In this document: positions 9,024-17,145 of the stretch, piece by piece
How the letters are laid out: every line of letters starts with the position of its first letter
Position numbering within the stretch: the stretch's first letter is position 1
Assembly (NCBI GenBank): GCA_030849805.1
Contig: JASANZ010001915.1
Span: forward strand, 1-24,288
DNA from: Sergeia podlipaevii
Taxonomy: Eukaryota; Euglenozoa; Kinetoplastea; Trypanosomatida; Trypanosomatidae
DNA length: 24,288 nucleotides
Direction of reading: 5' to 3'
The notes under the pieces: generated by a model
Told to the model about the DNA's origin: nothing
The model's input: only the letters and a program-made list of their open reading frames with translations
Databases searched by the model: none
Position numbers and translations under genes: made by a program

Positions 9024-9476
9024 TTAGCACAGATAAAAGCTCATCTCAACGTTGTAGGGGTCGGTGAACTTGTTCCTTTTGCTGTCCTGAACAGTCACAG
9101 AACTAGTTACGCTGAGGAACGACTCGCGACCAGCAGCACCCTTAAGGTTGTACTTCACAGAACCGCCCCACTTGTGATCGGCGATCGTAGTCATAGCATA
9201 TCCCAAGAAGAAGTTAGCCACATCTTGAGCTTTCTCGTACGTGAGACCTGCGCGCCTCGCATCCTGCTCACTGGAGTTCACCACAACCCTTGACCTGCGA
9301 AGCTTGCGCGCAGCCTCGTAAGACACCTTCTTACTCTCCGCCCTGAAGTTCTCCTCCTTGACAAAGTTGTTCCAGTGTTTGTCAAGCGCCACAGCAAGAG
9401 GGTTCCCGCTGGCGACAAGCCTCCTGAACTCGCGGGCCTTATCGGCGTCGCTCTGAGTACTGTTCATGCAGCCCAT
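9024..9476 (-). CDS. Small myristoylated protein (SMP-type, calpain-like DUF1935 domain), 150 aa
   Basis: The ATG at 9476 gives MGCMNS, again with Gly2 for myristate and Cys3 for palmitate. The single domain covers nearly the whole protein: GNPLAVALDKHW at 24-35, VVVNSSEQDARRAGLTYEKAQ spanning 64-84, FFLGYAMTTIAD at 89-100, WGGSVKYNLKGA at 103-114, then two beta-strand-like segments and a terminal NVEMSFYLC. The length is typical of the stand-alone SMP form. By eye it shares roughly half its residues with the 153-aa neighbour at 10506, its closest relative here, pointing to tandem duplication. Members of this family are acyl-anchored, non-catalytic calpain-like proteins implicated in membrane or flagellar-membrane organisation. 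The unusual C-terminal cysteine is shared with the 153-aa copy. Confidence 0.9.
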   Translation of the reverse strand: MGCMNSTQSDADKAREFRRLVASGNPLAVALDKHWNNFVKEENFRAESKKVSYEAARKLRRSRVVVNSSEQDARRAGLTYEKAQDVANFFLGYAMTTIADHKWGGSVKYNLKGAAGRESFLSVTSSVTVQDSKRNKFTDPYNVEMSFYLC

Positions 9477-10505
9477 GATTGGATTTGTTTGAAGATATTA
9501 AGGGGATAAAAAGAAAGGAAAGCTATTTGGAATACGAACTACGATGTCAGCTAGCGAGTGGGACAACACGCAAAAAAAAAAGAAGATGAAAAAAAGCAAC
9601 ACGACTGATCAGGGAAAGAGGGAGAGGAAAGAAAAAATGAACGCATTCGTCGCGTCTCACTTTGCTCCGCTTTTCAAATGGGGGAAATGACGGTGCGTTA
9701 ACACACAAAATGCTCTAAAAATACAGTTTTTTTTTTTGCTTTTCTGCATTCTCATCCTTTGAGAAAAAAATAGGTACCGTACACACTCACACAACTGTGT
9801 ATAGTGGGAAAGAGATAGAAAAAAAAAAGAAAAAAAGCTGCTGCTAGTTGCTCAAGCAACAGTAAAAGCCAGCAACAGAGGAACTCAGCGAAAGATGTAC
9901 TTTTGTTAAAATATGTATATATATGATTCTTTTGACACTTTTTTATTCATGAAGTGAGGCCGACAGATCTACCAACACACACACAAACAAGAAAAGGTCA
10001 ACTCTTTTTTGTCTTTTAGAGGCTCTACATGTTGCTAACATAGCAACAACAAAAAAAAAACATTATGCGATGTTGAAAAAAAAAAGCTATATACAAGTCC
10101 TTCGTTTCCAATAGAACAGTAAACCTATCATTGCCATTGCCTGCACAGTCGGCTCTGGTGGGTTACCGCAGTAGAGAGATATATCTACCTCTTATTATTT
10201 ATCCTTTATGTATTCTATTTCCTTTTTCAGAAAAGCAAAGTATAAATAGGTGCCAAAAAAAAGGTGAAAATAAACACATCGTGGTATTTTCTTTCCCCAT
10301 CACCTTGCGTTTTGCTTCTTTCCTTCAAGATTCCTTTAATCTAAATCAGCAGATTAAAAAAATAACAACAATAAAAAGATAGAACTTTCAATCCATTCTA
10401 GCATATTTTATTGGGTTTTCTTTTGTGTGTGTGTGTGTATGTTGAAAAGGAAAAAGGAGAGAAGAAAGTCCTCGCTTTCAACAACGCAGCCGCACAGCAC
10501 TCTAC
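9477..10505. other. Intergenic spacer between the 150-aa and 153-aa SMP genes
   Basis: This stretch of about 1 kb has no credible gene. It contains a candidate pyrimidine tract for the 150-aa gene, two GTTGCT...AGCAAC inverted repeats (9847-9860 and 10031-10047), CA and TA microruns, A9-A10 runs, and a GT run near 10425-10438 close to the end of the 153-aa gene. Confidence 0.65.
9572..9596 (-). promoter_or_regulatory. Candidate polypyrimidine tract for the 150-aa SMP gene
   Basis: The minus strand reads as a T/C-rich tract followed by the first AG about 20 nt downstream (CGCTAG, near 9550), giving a predicted 5' UTR of about 75 nt before the ATG at 9476. A second, shorter pyrimidine run lies at 9500-9521 but has no AG between it and the ATG. 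Confidence 0.4.
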
Positions 10506-10967
10506 CTAGCAAATATAGAAGATCATCTCCACATTATAGGGGGAATCAAACTTATTCTTCGATTCACCAAAGTAAGAAACGGAGCCGGTGATGGCGAGAG
10601 AAGACTGCGTGCCAACTGCACCCTTGAGGTTGTACTTGACGGATCCACCCCACCTGTTGTCCGCAATGCTTACCATGACAAATCCCAAGAAGTTGCGAGC
10701 AGTATCTTGGGCCTTTTTGTAAGAGAGGTCGTACTTGCGCGCGTCCGACTCGCAGCTGTTAACCTTCACGGTGGCAGGACGAATACGGCGCATTGCGTCA
10801 TAAGAAGTCACCTTGCCATCGATCTTGCAACGTTGCTCCTTGACATAATTGCTCCAGTGTTTTTCTAGCGCCACGGCAAGTGGATTGCCCTTGGATACCA
10901 TATTCTTGAACGCCGCAGCGTTCGCGGCATTGGGGTTAGAGGAGTCAGTAGAGGTTCCACAACCCAT
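10506..10967 (-). CDS. Small myristoylated protein (SMP-type, calpain-like DUF1935 domain), 153 aa
   Basis: The start is set at the internal ATG at 10967 (MGCGTS), which exposes the Gly2 myristoylation and Cys3 palmitoylation site; the longer frame upstream is leader sequence containing the pyrimidine tract. Family blocks are GNPLAVALEKHW at 27-38, VKVNSCESDARKYDLSYKKAQ spanning 67-87, NFLGFVMVSIADNRWGGSVKYNLKG spanning 92-116, LAITGSVSYF at 124-133 and the terminal NVEMIFYIC. It is the first transcribed of the four SMP genes and the closest match to the 150-aa copy. The protein has no catalytic residues and probably acts at the inner face of a membrane through its two lipids. The N-terminal segment between the acyl site and the domain is Asn/Ala/Ser-rich and differs among all four copies. 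Confidence 0.9.
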   Translation of the reverse strand: MGCGTSTDSSNPNAANAAAFKNMVSKGNPLAVALEKHWSNYVKEQRCKIDGKVTSYDAMRRIRPATVKVNSCESDARKYDLSYKKAQDTARNFLGFVMVSIADNRWGGSVKYNLKGAVGTQSSLAITGSVSYFGESKNKFDSPYNVEMIFYIC

Positions 10968-11279
10968 TTTGGCTTCTGTGTGTGTATCTGTGCAAACTAA
11001 AAGAGTAAAATTGAAAATGCTTTGAAAACAAAAAGAAAGAGAGAGAGAAAGACGTAACAATGAAAAAAGACGAGCAATTCAGAGATGAATTAGTCCGTTT
11101 TAAAGCAGTTGCGGCAAGATACACTGGTAACGAATAAGAATTTAAAACTTTTTGCACGTGATCGATCAATAATTATAGTTTGTTCATTTCTTTCTTAAAT
11201 GTAAGCATAACATTGTGTATAGAAGAACCATACTGTATGCAAGGAGCAAGAAATAAAGAAATCATGGTGATCAGAAAAA
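10968..11279. other. Short spacer between the 153-aa SMP gene and the 381-aa gene
   Basis: Apart from the leader and splice signals of the SMP gene, and presumably the short 3' UTR of the 381-aa gene, nothing is seen in this 312-bp stretch. Confidence 0.6.
11031..11052 (-). promoter_or_regulatory. Polypyrimidine tract upstream of the 153-aa SMP gene
   Basis: A pure pyrimidine run on the minus strand is followed by several AG candidates (CAAAG, TTTTAG, CACAG) before the ATG at 10967. This is the clearest tract-plus-acceptor arrangement in the window; spliced-leader addition there would give a 5' UTR of a few tens of bases. Confidence 0.5.
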
Positions 11280-12425
11280 TCAATAATGCTTTTTTACTAT
11301 GACATGAGCAGCAGGTAAACGTTGTGCCCGAGCATGCATAGGGGGTAAAGTGTCTTCGGACTTCATCTCTGCTTCTATACATGAGTTATTTTTGTCACGT
11401 CTTTTTTGTAGATGAAGAGATTGCACAACATAAAGCGTCGAGCCTCCAGTAATTGGTGTCCCATCCATTTGAGATGATGATAAGGTTAGTGCCGAAGCGG
11501 TAGTAATAGGATGTACTTCAGTCACAAGTGACGATGTGTTTGGTGATGAAGGTTCCGTGGGCAAGGAACTTGGCTTCACAGAACTGTTTCGCTTAGACGA
11601 GCCGTGTGCCTTCGTTCTACTGAGTTTTTTCGTCGCGGGAGGTACTGTAATATGTTTCAATTTTGTCTTCGTATTTGGCACAGTGCTGTCGATTTGCGCT
11701 GTTGGCGAAGAAGTAGGTCCTATCTCCGCGCTAAAATATGAATTCTCCTTCTGAGTAATTGCGGAGCTAATCTTAGCAGCATCAATTTCCTCTAATGATG
11801 AACTGTAAGTGATGCCCTCGATGTGATGGCAATCCACGCAAGAAAAGATATGTGCTAATGTGGAAGCGCATAAATCAAATACGTCTGACATTGCGTTGCT
11901 GTATATGTGAAAAAATGACATAGTGTATTCATTTATCATTTTAAGCGCGGCTACACGTTGTGCTTCAACATATTGTGGAGTTGAGACACATGATCGCGCT
12001 TGAGCTAAGTTGTTTTGCACTACTTCTGAATGCTCGTCGTCTCTATCGTTTTCTAAACAAGAGTTTGTTCCCACATTTTCACTTTTGGACAGAGCAATTT
12101 TCTTCCACTTTTCTGCATTGTCTCGTGCGGCCCTCAACTGCTGCCGAAGAACTTCTTTATGTTGGTCAAAAGTGCGGGAGATAAGATCGTGCGCTAATGC
12201 TTGCTGGTTGACAGATATAAATTCCATTTTTTCGCTAAAAGTAGCATTTCTGTCTTCATCAGTATCGAGCGTACCTAAAGTGCTTGTGGCCAGCAAAATG
12301 TGCTCTAGTATATTGTCGCGTCGCGCAATGTATGCAAGACAATCTGCTGCAACAAAACATTGTGGCATTACAATGCTTTGAAGCTCAGTAACTAATCGCT
12401 TCACTGTTTCGTGTATGGAACACAT
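11280..12425 (-). CDS. Hypothetical protein, 381 aa, AT-rich coding sequence
   Basis: I do not recognise this protein. The frame stays open upstream to 12536, but that extension starts only at a TTG; the first in-frame ATG is at 12425 (MCSIHETVKRLV). The N-terminal part, residues about 1-125, is rich in predicted helix and includes a charged coiled-coil-like stretch (HKEVLRQQLRAARDNAEKW). A middle segment near residues 175-205 has a few cysteines and histidines (SCVDCHHIEG), which do not form a familiar zinc motif. The C-terminal 150 residues are Ser/Thr/Pro/Lys-rich and look disordered. Codon third positions are much richer in A/T than in neighbouring genes, suggesting weak codon selection, low expression or rapid divergence. 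Position and strand fit the gene cluster, so it is probably real. No membrane segment is evident in the 381-aa form. Confidence 0.65.
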   Translation of the reverse strand: MCSIHETVKRLVTELQSIVMPQCFVAADCLAYIARRDNILEHILLATSTLGTLDTDEDRNATFSEKMEFISVNQQALAHDLISRTFDQHKEVLRQQLRAARDNAEKWKKIALSKSENVGTNSCLENDRDDEHSEVVQNNLAQARSCVSTPQYVEAQRVAALKMINEYTMSFFHIYSNAMSDVFDLCASTLAHIFSCVDCHHIEGITYSSSLEEIDAAKISSAITQKENSYFSAEIGPTSSPTAQIDSTVPNTKTKLKHITVPPATKKLSRTKAHGSSKRNSSVKPSSLPTEPSSPNTSSLVTEVHPITTASALTLSSSQMDGTPITGGSTLYVVQSLHLQKRRDKNNSCIEAEMKSEDTLPPMHARAQRLPAAHVIVKKHY

Positions 12426-13090
12426 TTTCAACGTTGTGATTGAGCTTCCACGCAAAATCTTGATTACAATAGTGATTGAATATTGTAGTTTCAACCTTCC
12501 TCTGTGTTGTTGAACAGCTATAATAGCGAAATCCAATGATAAAACCTTCTTTTAATCAAAGGAAAGTGATAAAGAAAAAGAAGTAAAATGGAGATAAACA
12601 AAGAAATGAGAACACAGCATTTTGTCATTGCTGAAATCATTACTGTTGCCCTTCAGCAATCTTTTTAAATGTCCAACAATTTATCCACTAGCCATAATGT
12701 CTTTGGGAAATATGTTACAGATTCTGTATTTTTCTTCTCTATGCAGAACCAGTGTAAACTTTTCCCATTGTATGTTCTTTTTTTTCTTTTCATTCACGAA
12801 TGAAAGTAACTACAAATATATAAAACTTCTGACAAATAATCTCATGATTTCCTTGGAAATGAAAAAGAAATAAAATACTATAAAGAAAAAGCATTTTCCC
12901 CCAAAATGATTGTATATTTCACACAATTTGTGGCCTTTTTCTCAGTGCTACCTATTTACTACAAAAAAAAATAACATAAATTTAAGTAAAAAGTAAAAAG
13001 TAAATAAATGAAAAACCAGCTAAATCAAAGGTGAAGACGCCTATGCGGAAGTACTTTCCTATGCTACATAGCTTTCGCAAGGTAAGAAGA
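12426..13090. other. Spacer between the 381-aa gene and the 200-aa membrane protein gene
   Basis: The 665-bp stretch includes an in-frame but ATG-less extension of the upstream frame to 12536 and a pyrimidine tract at 12559-12600 on the minus strand. The rest is AT-rich sequence with no gene or structured RNA that I can see. Confidence 0.6.
12559..12600 (-). promoter_or_regulatory. Candidate polypyrimidine tract for the 381-aa gene
   Basis: The minus strand reads as T/C-rich blocks followed within about 10 nt by AG (AAAAG near 12550). This would give a 5' UTR of roughly 125 nt to the ATG at 12425 and is consistent with the TTG-initiated extension being untranslated leader. Confidence 0.4.
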
Positions 13091-13693
13091 TTACTTGTAC
13101 TCGGCGTACTGAGGAGCCTGACCGTAGCGGTACCACCAGACGCCGAGGGTAGCAATGAATGCGAACATGGTGGAGAGGAAGGTAGAGTACCAGATAAGGG
13201 ACATGAACTCCTCATCAGTACCAGGGCGAGAGTTCTGGTGGAGCGCGTTCTCAGTTACACCAACCAGATTGGTTGACTCGCAGACGAACAAAACACGTGT
13301 CCAGAGCTCCTGCATGTGTTTCTTGTAGTCGTTACTCATCTTCTTGCTGGTCATGTAGCTGGTCAGGCGCCTCACCTCGTACTCATCCTTGGGGATGATG
13401 CTGCCCATGTGGTCAAGCTCCACAGTGTTGGTAATAGTGGCAGCGTAGCAACCCTTCTTAAAGGTCATCTTGTCCTTCATGTAGCGCTTCACGATTTCGT
13501 TAAAGCGAAGCTCAGCAGCAGTGCGGACCTTCAGGCGGAAGACGTGGCGACGGAGAGGGTAGAACACCTTGCCGGCCTCTTTGTACACAAACTTCTTAGC
13601 CAAAGGGCTGGTGTAGTTGCACATTGGGTTGGCCTGACCACCAAAGGTGGCCATCGCGCCACCCATGGTCATATTACCAAAGTTCATCGTCAT
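13091..13693 (-). CDS. Conserved-looking 200-aa protein with one C-terminal membrane segment, possibly mitochondrial
   Basis: The protein starts at the ATG at 13693 with a Met/Gly-rich N-terminus (MTMNFGNMTMGG), followed by a basic, well-mixed soluble region (residues about 25-160) and a single hydrophobic helix at about 166-187 (STFLSTMFAFIATLGVWWY). It ends in a short aromatic tail, RYGQAPQYAEYK. Codon use is strongly biased to C/G third positions, unlike the neighbouring 381-aa gene, which suggests high expression. Size, single membrane anchor, basic soluble part and codon bias would fit a nuclear-encoded, kinetoplastid-specific subunit of a mitochondrial respiratory complex such as cytochrome c oxidase, but I see no diagnostic motif and do not assign it. 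A highly expressed ER or other membrane protein is the alternative. Confidence 0.8.
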   Translation of the reverse strand: MTMNFGNMTMGGAMATFGGQANPMCNYTSPLAKKFVYKEAGKVFYPLRRHVFRLKVRTAAELRFNEIVKRYMKDKMTFKKGCYAATITNTVELDHMGSIIPKDEYEVRRLTSYMTSKKMSNDYKKHMQELWTRVLFVCESTNLVGVTENALHQNSRPGTDEEFMSLIWYSTFLSTMFAFIATLGVWWYRYGQAPQYAEYK

Positions 13694-14793
13694 CTTGGCG
13701 GTATGTTGCTGTGAACAGGGCTAATTCTACTTTGTAACTTGGTTTCATAGATATTTTTTTATATATTGCAATGAAAAAATAAAGGAAAATGAATAAAATA
13801 GGTGAAGTCAAGCAGTAAGAAGACATATATTTTCAAATGTTAAGAAAAGCAAAAAAAAAATACATTGGCAAGAAACAAAACGTCTTTTAAAATAGCAATA
13901 CGAAAAGGTTGTTTGAAATTGCTTTATTGTTTCAAATGAATACAGTTGCTTTCAGTTTTCATTCTTTATAGTTTCTATCTTTAGTTGGCCGTGAATACGC
14001 AACTTTTTTTCCCTTGAAATCTGAATTTGTAGTAGAGGATGCTTTTGCAAAAGAGTGCATTACCTCAACTGCTATCATTGTTTTAGGGTATGGCGTTTGC
14101 TCTATTGCCATCTACTTGCATGCGGGCAACAACAACGCACGTATGACTGACGTGATCAGGAAACCCTTGCAGGTTCGAACTGCCGTACATCTCCGTCACC
14201 GCTACTTCAAACAGGGCGCCTGGTTGCTGTTACTGTGTCGCGGCGCTTGGTTGTCGGTGGCGGGTTGGCGCGCGTGGCGTTGCGCGGAGGGGGGGGGCGG
14301 CGTCGCCTTTGCCGCGGGGCCAAGGGGGGGGGGTGGCTTCCCTGGGCGGCGCGCGCGAGAGGCCCCTCGGCCGCGGCGCAAAGCGGCCCGNAGGCCCCTC
14401 GGCCGCGGCGCAAAGCGGCCCGCCACAGGCGCGTGTGTAAGTATAAATTCCTTTGGCCTATAAAGTATGAATCGAGGAGAAAGGGAGATCAAGAGCGGAA
14501 ACATTGCGTGACTTTTTTTGTGAAGGTGTTTGGGGCCCTCATGTAATATTGTACCTGTAGCGAGAAATGTATCCTGGAGGCGAGCAGCAGTAGTAAATGT
14601 ATTGAAGATGCTTTTTTTTTGTTGTTATTGTTTTTGAGGCGTGGGGTAAAACATATTTGCGTTTTTTTTTTTCTGCTTAATGCAAGATATGGAAAAAAAA
14701 ATGATGCGAGAGGGGTTGTATACATTTCTTTTTGTCAATTTATTTATTTATTTATTTTGCGACATCGCACGCACTCGCCCACTACTACAGGTC
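13694..14793. other. Intergenic spacer with an embedded GC-rich island
   Basis: The outer parts are AT-rich leader and 3' UTR sequence. The middle, about 14200-14440, switches abruptly to very GC-rich sequence with G9 and G10 runs and contains the N at 14391. A plus-strand open frame (14014-14463) crosses it but changes from mixed to Gly/Arg/Ala-rich composition at the boundary. No tRNA or other RNA fold could be supported. Confidence 0.65.
14360..14422. repeat. Exact 31-bp direct repeat flanking a single N (14391)
   Basis: Positions 14360-14390 and 14392-14422 are identical over 31 bases (both begin AGGCCCCTCGG and end GCGGCCCG) and are separated only by the N. This is what two contig ends that share an unmerged overlap look like; the real chromosome may carry one copy. 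Confidence 0.85.
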
Positions 14794-16320
14794 CTACAGT
14801 GCATCCATGACGTCCCTGAAGAGAGCTTTTTGAAAAATGTGCCCAGCTGCGAGCACACTACCTATCACAATGAGCAGATTGTCACCATAGATCATCAGAC
14901 CATCCAGCGCGGCACTCACAAGTGCCCCTAGCGCTCCTTGATCCAGCGCTGTTTCTCCGCTTCCAACACCGCCACCATCGCCGCCGCCGCCGCCGGTAAT
15001 GTTCCCTTGCGCTTGGTGGCACTCTCGTACGAGCTGCGCAGGTAGAAGCAGATACGCAAGCAGGGTGATATGCAGCAGCGCGATTCTGATGCCGACGACT
15101 ATGGGTAGCATACGCAGATTGAGTACAGCGCGAAGCCATAGAATGCACTTCACTGACCATGACATCCCTCGCTCACTCGCTGAGGCGACGGTGTACTGCC
15201 AGAAGAGGGTGACATCATCCTGCACACACATGTGCTGCTTGGTTGCTACCGCTGATGCTGTCGGGGTGGCAGGGCTAACATCCAACGCAGAAGACGACAC
15301 TAGAGAGGCCACCGTCGTCTGCTGCTGCTGCTTCTCTTCAAAGCGTCGCCGCCGCCGCCGCGCTGCCGCTGCTACTGCCTCCCTCTCTGCAAAGGCTGGG
15401 CACACGAATTGTACAGCTTGACGGCACAACGGACATCGCAGGTGACGCCGCTGACGACCACTATACCGCCACAGCTCCACCACGCAGTGCGCGCAGAAGC
15501 AGGTGTGTGCGCAGGGCAACAGCTCTACCGGGTTTTCCGCGACAGGGGCAAGGCATATCACGCACTCACCAACACTTGAGTTTGACTCACTAGTTGGCGA
15601 GGACGGCGCGGACGCCAGCGCTGCTGTCGGCACAAACTCCGCCCTGCCGCCGTCGTGTGAGTTGCTAGAGTTTCTTCTACTACTTGCACACTGTGTGGTA
15701 GTAGTGGTGGTGGTGGTTGAGGCTGTAGTGATACAGGAGACATTTCCGTGACTTTGGCTAAAGGAGTTTACGGGGGTACCAGCACTATTATTATTATTAC
15801 TGCACACACGATCAAACGCTGCAGCTGATGCTGCGGTTAAAGGCGGGGCACAGGCTGCTGTCCCTAGCTGACATTTAGTTTTCGGCGCGCTCGCCACCAG
15901 TGCCACTTCACGACGCCGCTGCTGTGACTGATGCGTGTCGTGGTAGTGGTGCCAACGAGCTCTCATGGCTGACGCAATCGACTCTAGTTCCTCCCTAGGA
16001 GGTAAGTCCGCGGGCACGCGCACCTTGCTGAGGGTTCTCCTCAGTCGTAGAATATCTACTCGGCGAGCAAGCCACAAGAACAGCATCACTACTGCAAGGG
16101 TGAGCACGCAGAGAGAAATGAGCTCTAGCGGCAGCGGTGGCTCTTCTCTTTCAAGAGAAAACACCTCTCCACCATTTTCTTCAGCAATGCTACTGCTGCT
16201 GCTGGTGATGATGCTGCTTTTATAGTCGTCTACCACGACCACTATCGACGCGCGCTTTCGTGCCGCCGCCTTGGCCTCTTGCCCAAACACTGTGGACATC
16301 ATGGTTAATAGAAAAGACAT
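14794..16320 (-). CDS. RNF170-like membrane RING-type E3 ubiquitin ligase, 508 aa
   Basis: A C3HC4 RING lies at residues 253-299: C253-x2-C256, C270-A-H272, C276-x2-C279 and C296-x2-C299. Flanking WRY (in VVELWRYSG) and CPLCRQAVQF resemble the RNF170 RING. One membrane helix precedes it (about 63-88, ISLCVLTLAVVMLFLWLA). Two follow at about 402-430 and 468-497, carrying YLLLPAQLV and YGDNLLIVIG, which fit the DUF1232 membrane domain found C-terminally in RNF170. Order and topology therefore match that ER-membrane ligase, which in animals ubiquitinates the IP3 receptor; the substrate in kinetoplastids is not known to me. Low-complexity inserts lengthen it: a Ser/Thr/Asn-rich linker before the RING and a Gly-rich loop between the last two helices. 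The start is the first ATG at 16320; ATGs at codons 7 and 8 are also possible. Confidence 0.8.
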   Translation of the reverse strand: MSFLLTMMSTVFGQEAKAAARKRASIVVVVDDYKSSIITSSSSSIAEENGGEVFSLEREEPPLPLELISLCVLTLAVVMLFLWLARRVDILRLRRTLSKVRVPADLPPREELESIASAMRARWHHYHDTHQSQQRRREVALVASAPKTKCQLGTAACAPPLTAASAAAFDRVCSNNNNSAGTPVNSFSQSHGNVSCITTASTTTTTTTTQCASSRRNSSNSHDGGRAEFVPTAALASAPSSPTSESNSSVGECVICLAPVAENPVELLPCAHTCFCAHCVVELWRYSGRQRRHLRCPLCRQAVQFVCPAFAEREAVAAAARRRRRRFEEKQQQQTTVASLVSSSALDVSPATPTASAVATKQHMCVQDDVTLFWQYTVASASERGMSWSVKCILWLRAVLNLRMLPIVVGIRIALLHITLLAYLLLPAQLVRECHQAQGNITGGGGGDGGGVGSGETALDQGALGALVSAALDGLMIYGDNLLIVIGSVLAAGHIFQKALFRDVMDAL

Positions 16321-17145
16321 TGGTCAAAACCAAGAGAATAGGCGTGTATGTGTAGTAGTAGTGGTAGTAGTGTGTGGGGGCGTGATATACTTTGTTACGA
16401 TTGCACACCGTAGCCGCGACGGTTCGTAAAAAAAAAATAAAAAATAATAACCACACACTAACGCAGGCTAGAAGCAAATAGATATAGATATGTAAACACA
16501 ATTTTTTCTTTTTTTTGAAAAAGAAGTACCCTCACTTCCGGATACACGTATAAGCAACAAAAAAAACAATAACAAAAAAAAAAAGAGCAAGAAAAATAAT
16601 AAAAAAGAGCGAATTTTTTTTTTCTTTTGCAGCAAACACAGTCGTTTTTCCTTTTATCTGAGTTTGACTAACTAACAAATAAGCAATAATATTGCGCTCT
16701 ACAGTGCGTCACAAAGCAAACAGTACAGAAAAAAAAAAAAATGTAGAAGATAAATCTTTTTAAAAGAATTCCTCCTTCTTCTTCCTATATGTGTAGGCGC
16801 GCTCTTCCACGCTTGTTGTGTGTGCAGACAAAAAAAGGCAAGAAAAAGAAAGAGAGGGGAATCCATAATAAGCGGAGTGCATATACCAGAATTTTTTTTT
16901 TTTTGTTAAAGCTACTAGACAATAATAATAAAAATAATAATGATATCATAAATGGAAAAGAAGCGCTCATTTTTTTTTATATATAATATCTTTTTTTGTG
17001 AAGGAAGCAAACAATATAATAATAGTAATAAGGAAGATTAGTGAAGGAGCAATGTAGCGCTTGCTCATGCACACACGCACGCCCACACATACAAAGGTTT
17101 ATAGATACCATGGAGAAAAGCTCTCCTCCAAGACCTTTCATCATT
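16321..17145. other. Intergenic spacer between the RING ligase and the FHA kinase
   Basis: This 825-bp AT-rich stretch contains T- and A-runs (for example 16503-16516, 16608-16625, 16727-16741 and 16891-16904) and no gene that I can support. The minus-strand T-rich run at 16425-16445, followed by AG, may serve splicing of the RING gene. Confidence 0.6.

Noticed and set aside
12426..12536. N-terminal extension of the 381-aa protein to 12536
   Set aside because: It begins at TTG, contains no ATG before 12425 and lies where the spliced leader is expected.
14172..14190. GGTTCGAA motif resembling a tRNA T-loop / Pol III B box, with an A-box-like TAGCGGTGACGG on the minus strand
   Set aside because: Only about 11 bases separate the A-box-like and B-box-like elements, no acceptor or anticodon stem can be drawn on either strand, and the T-arm has only four pairs.
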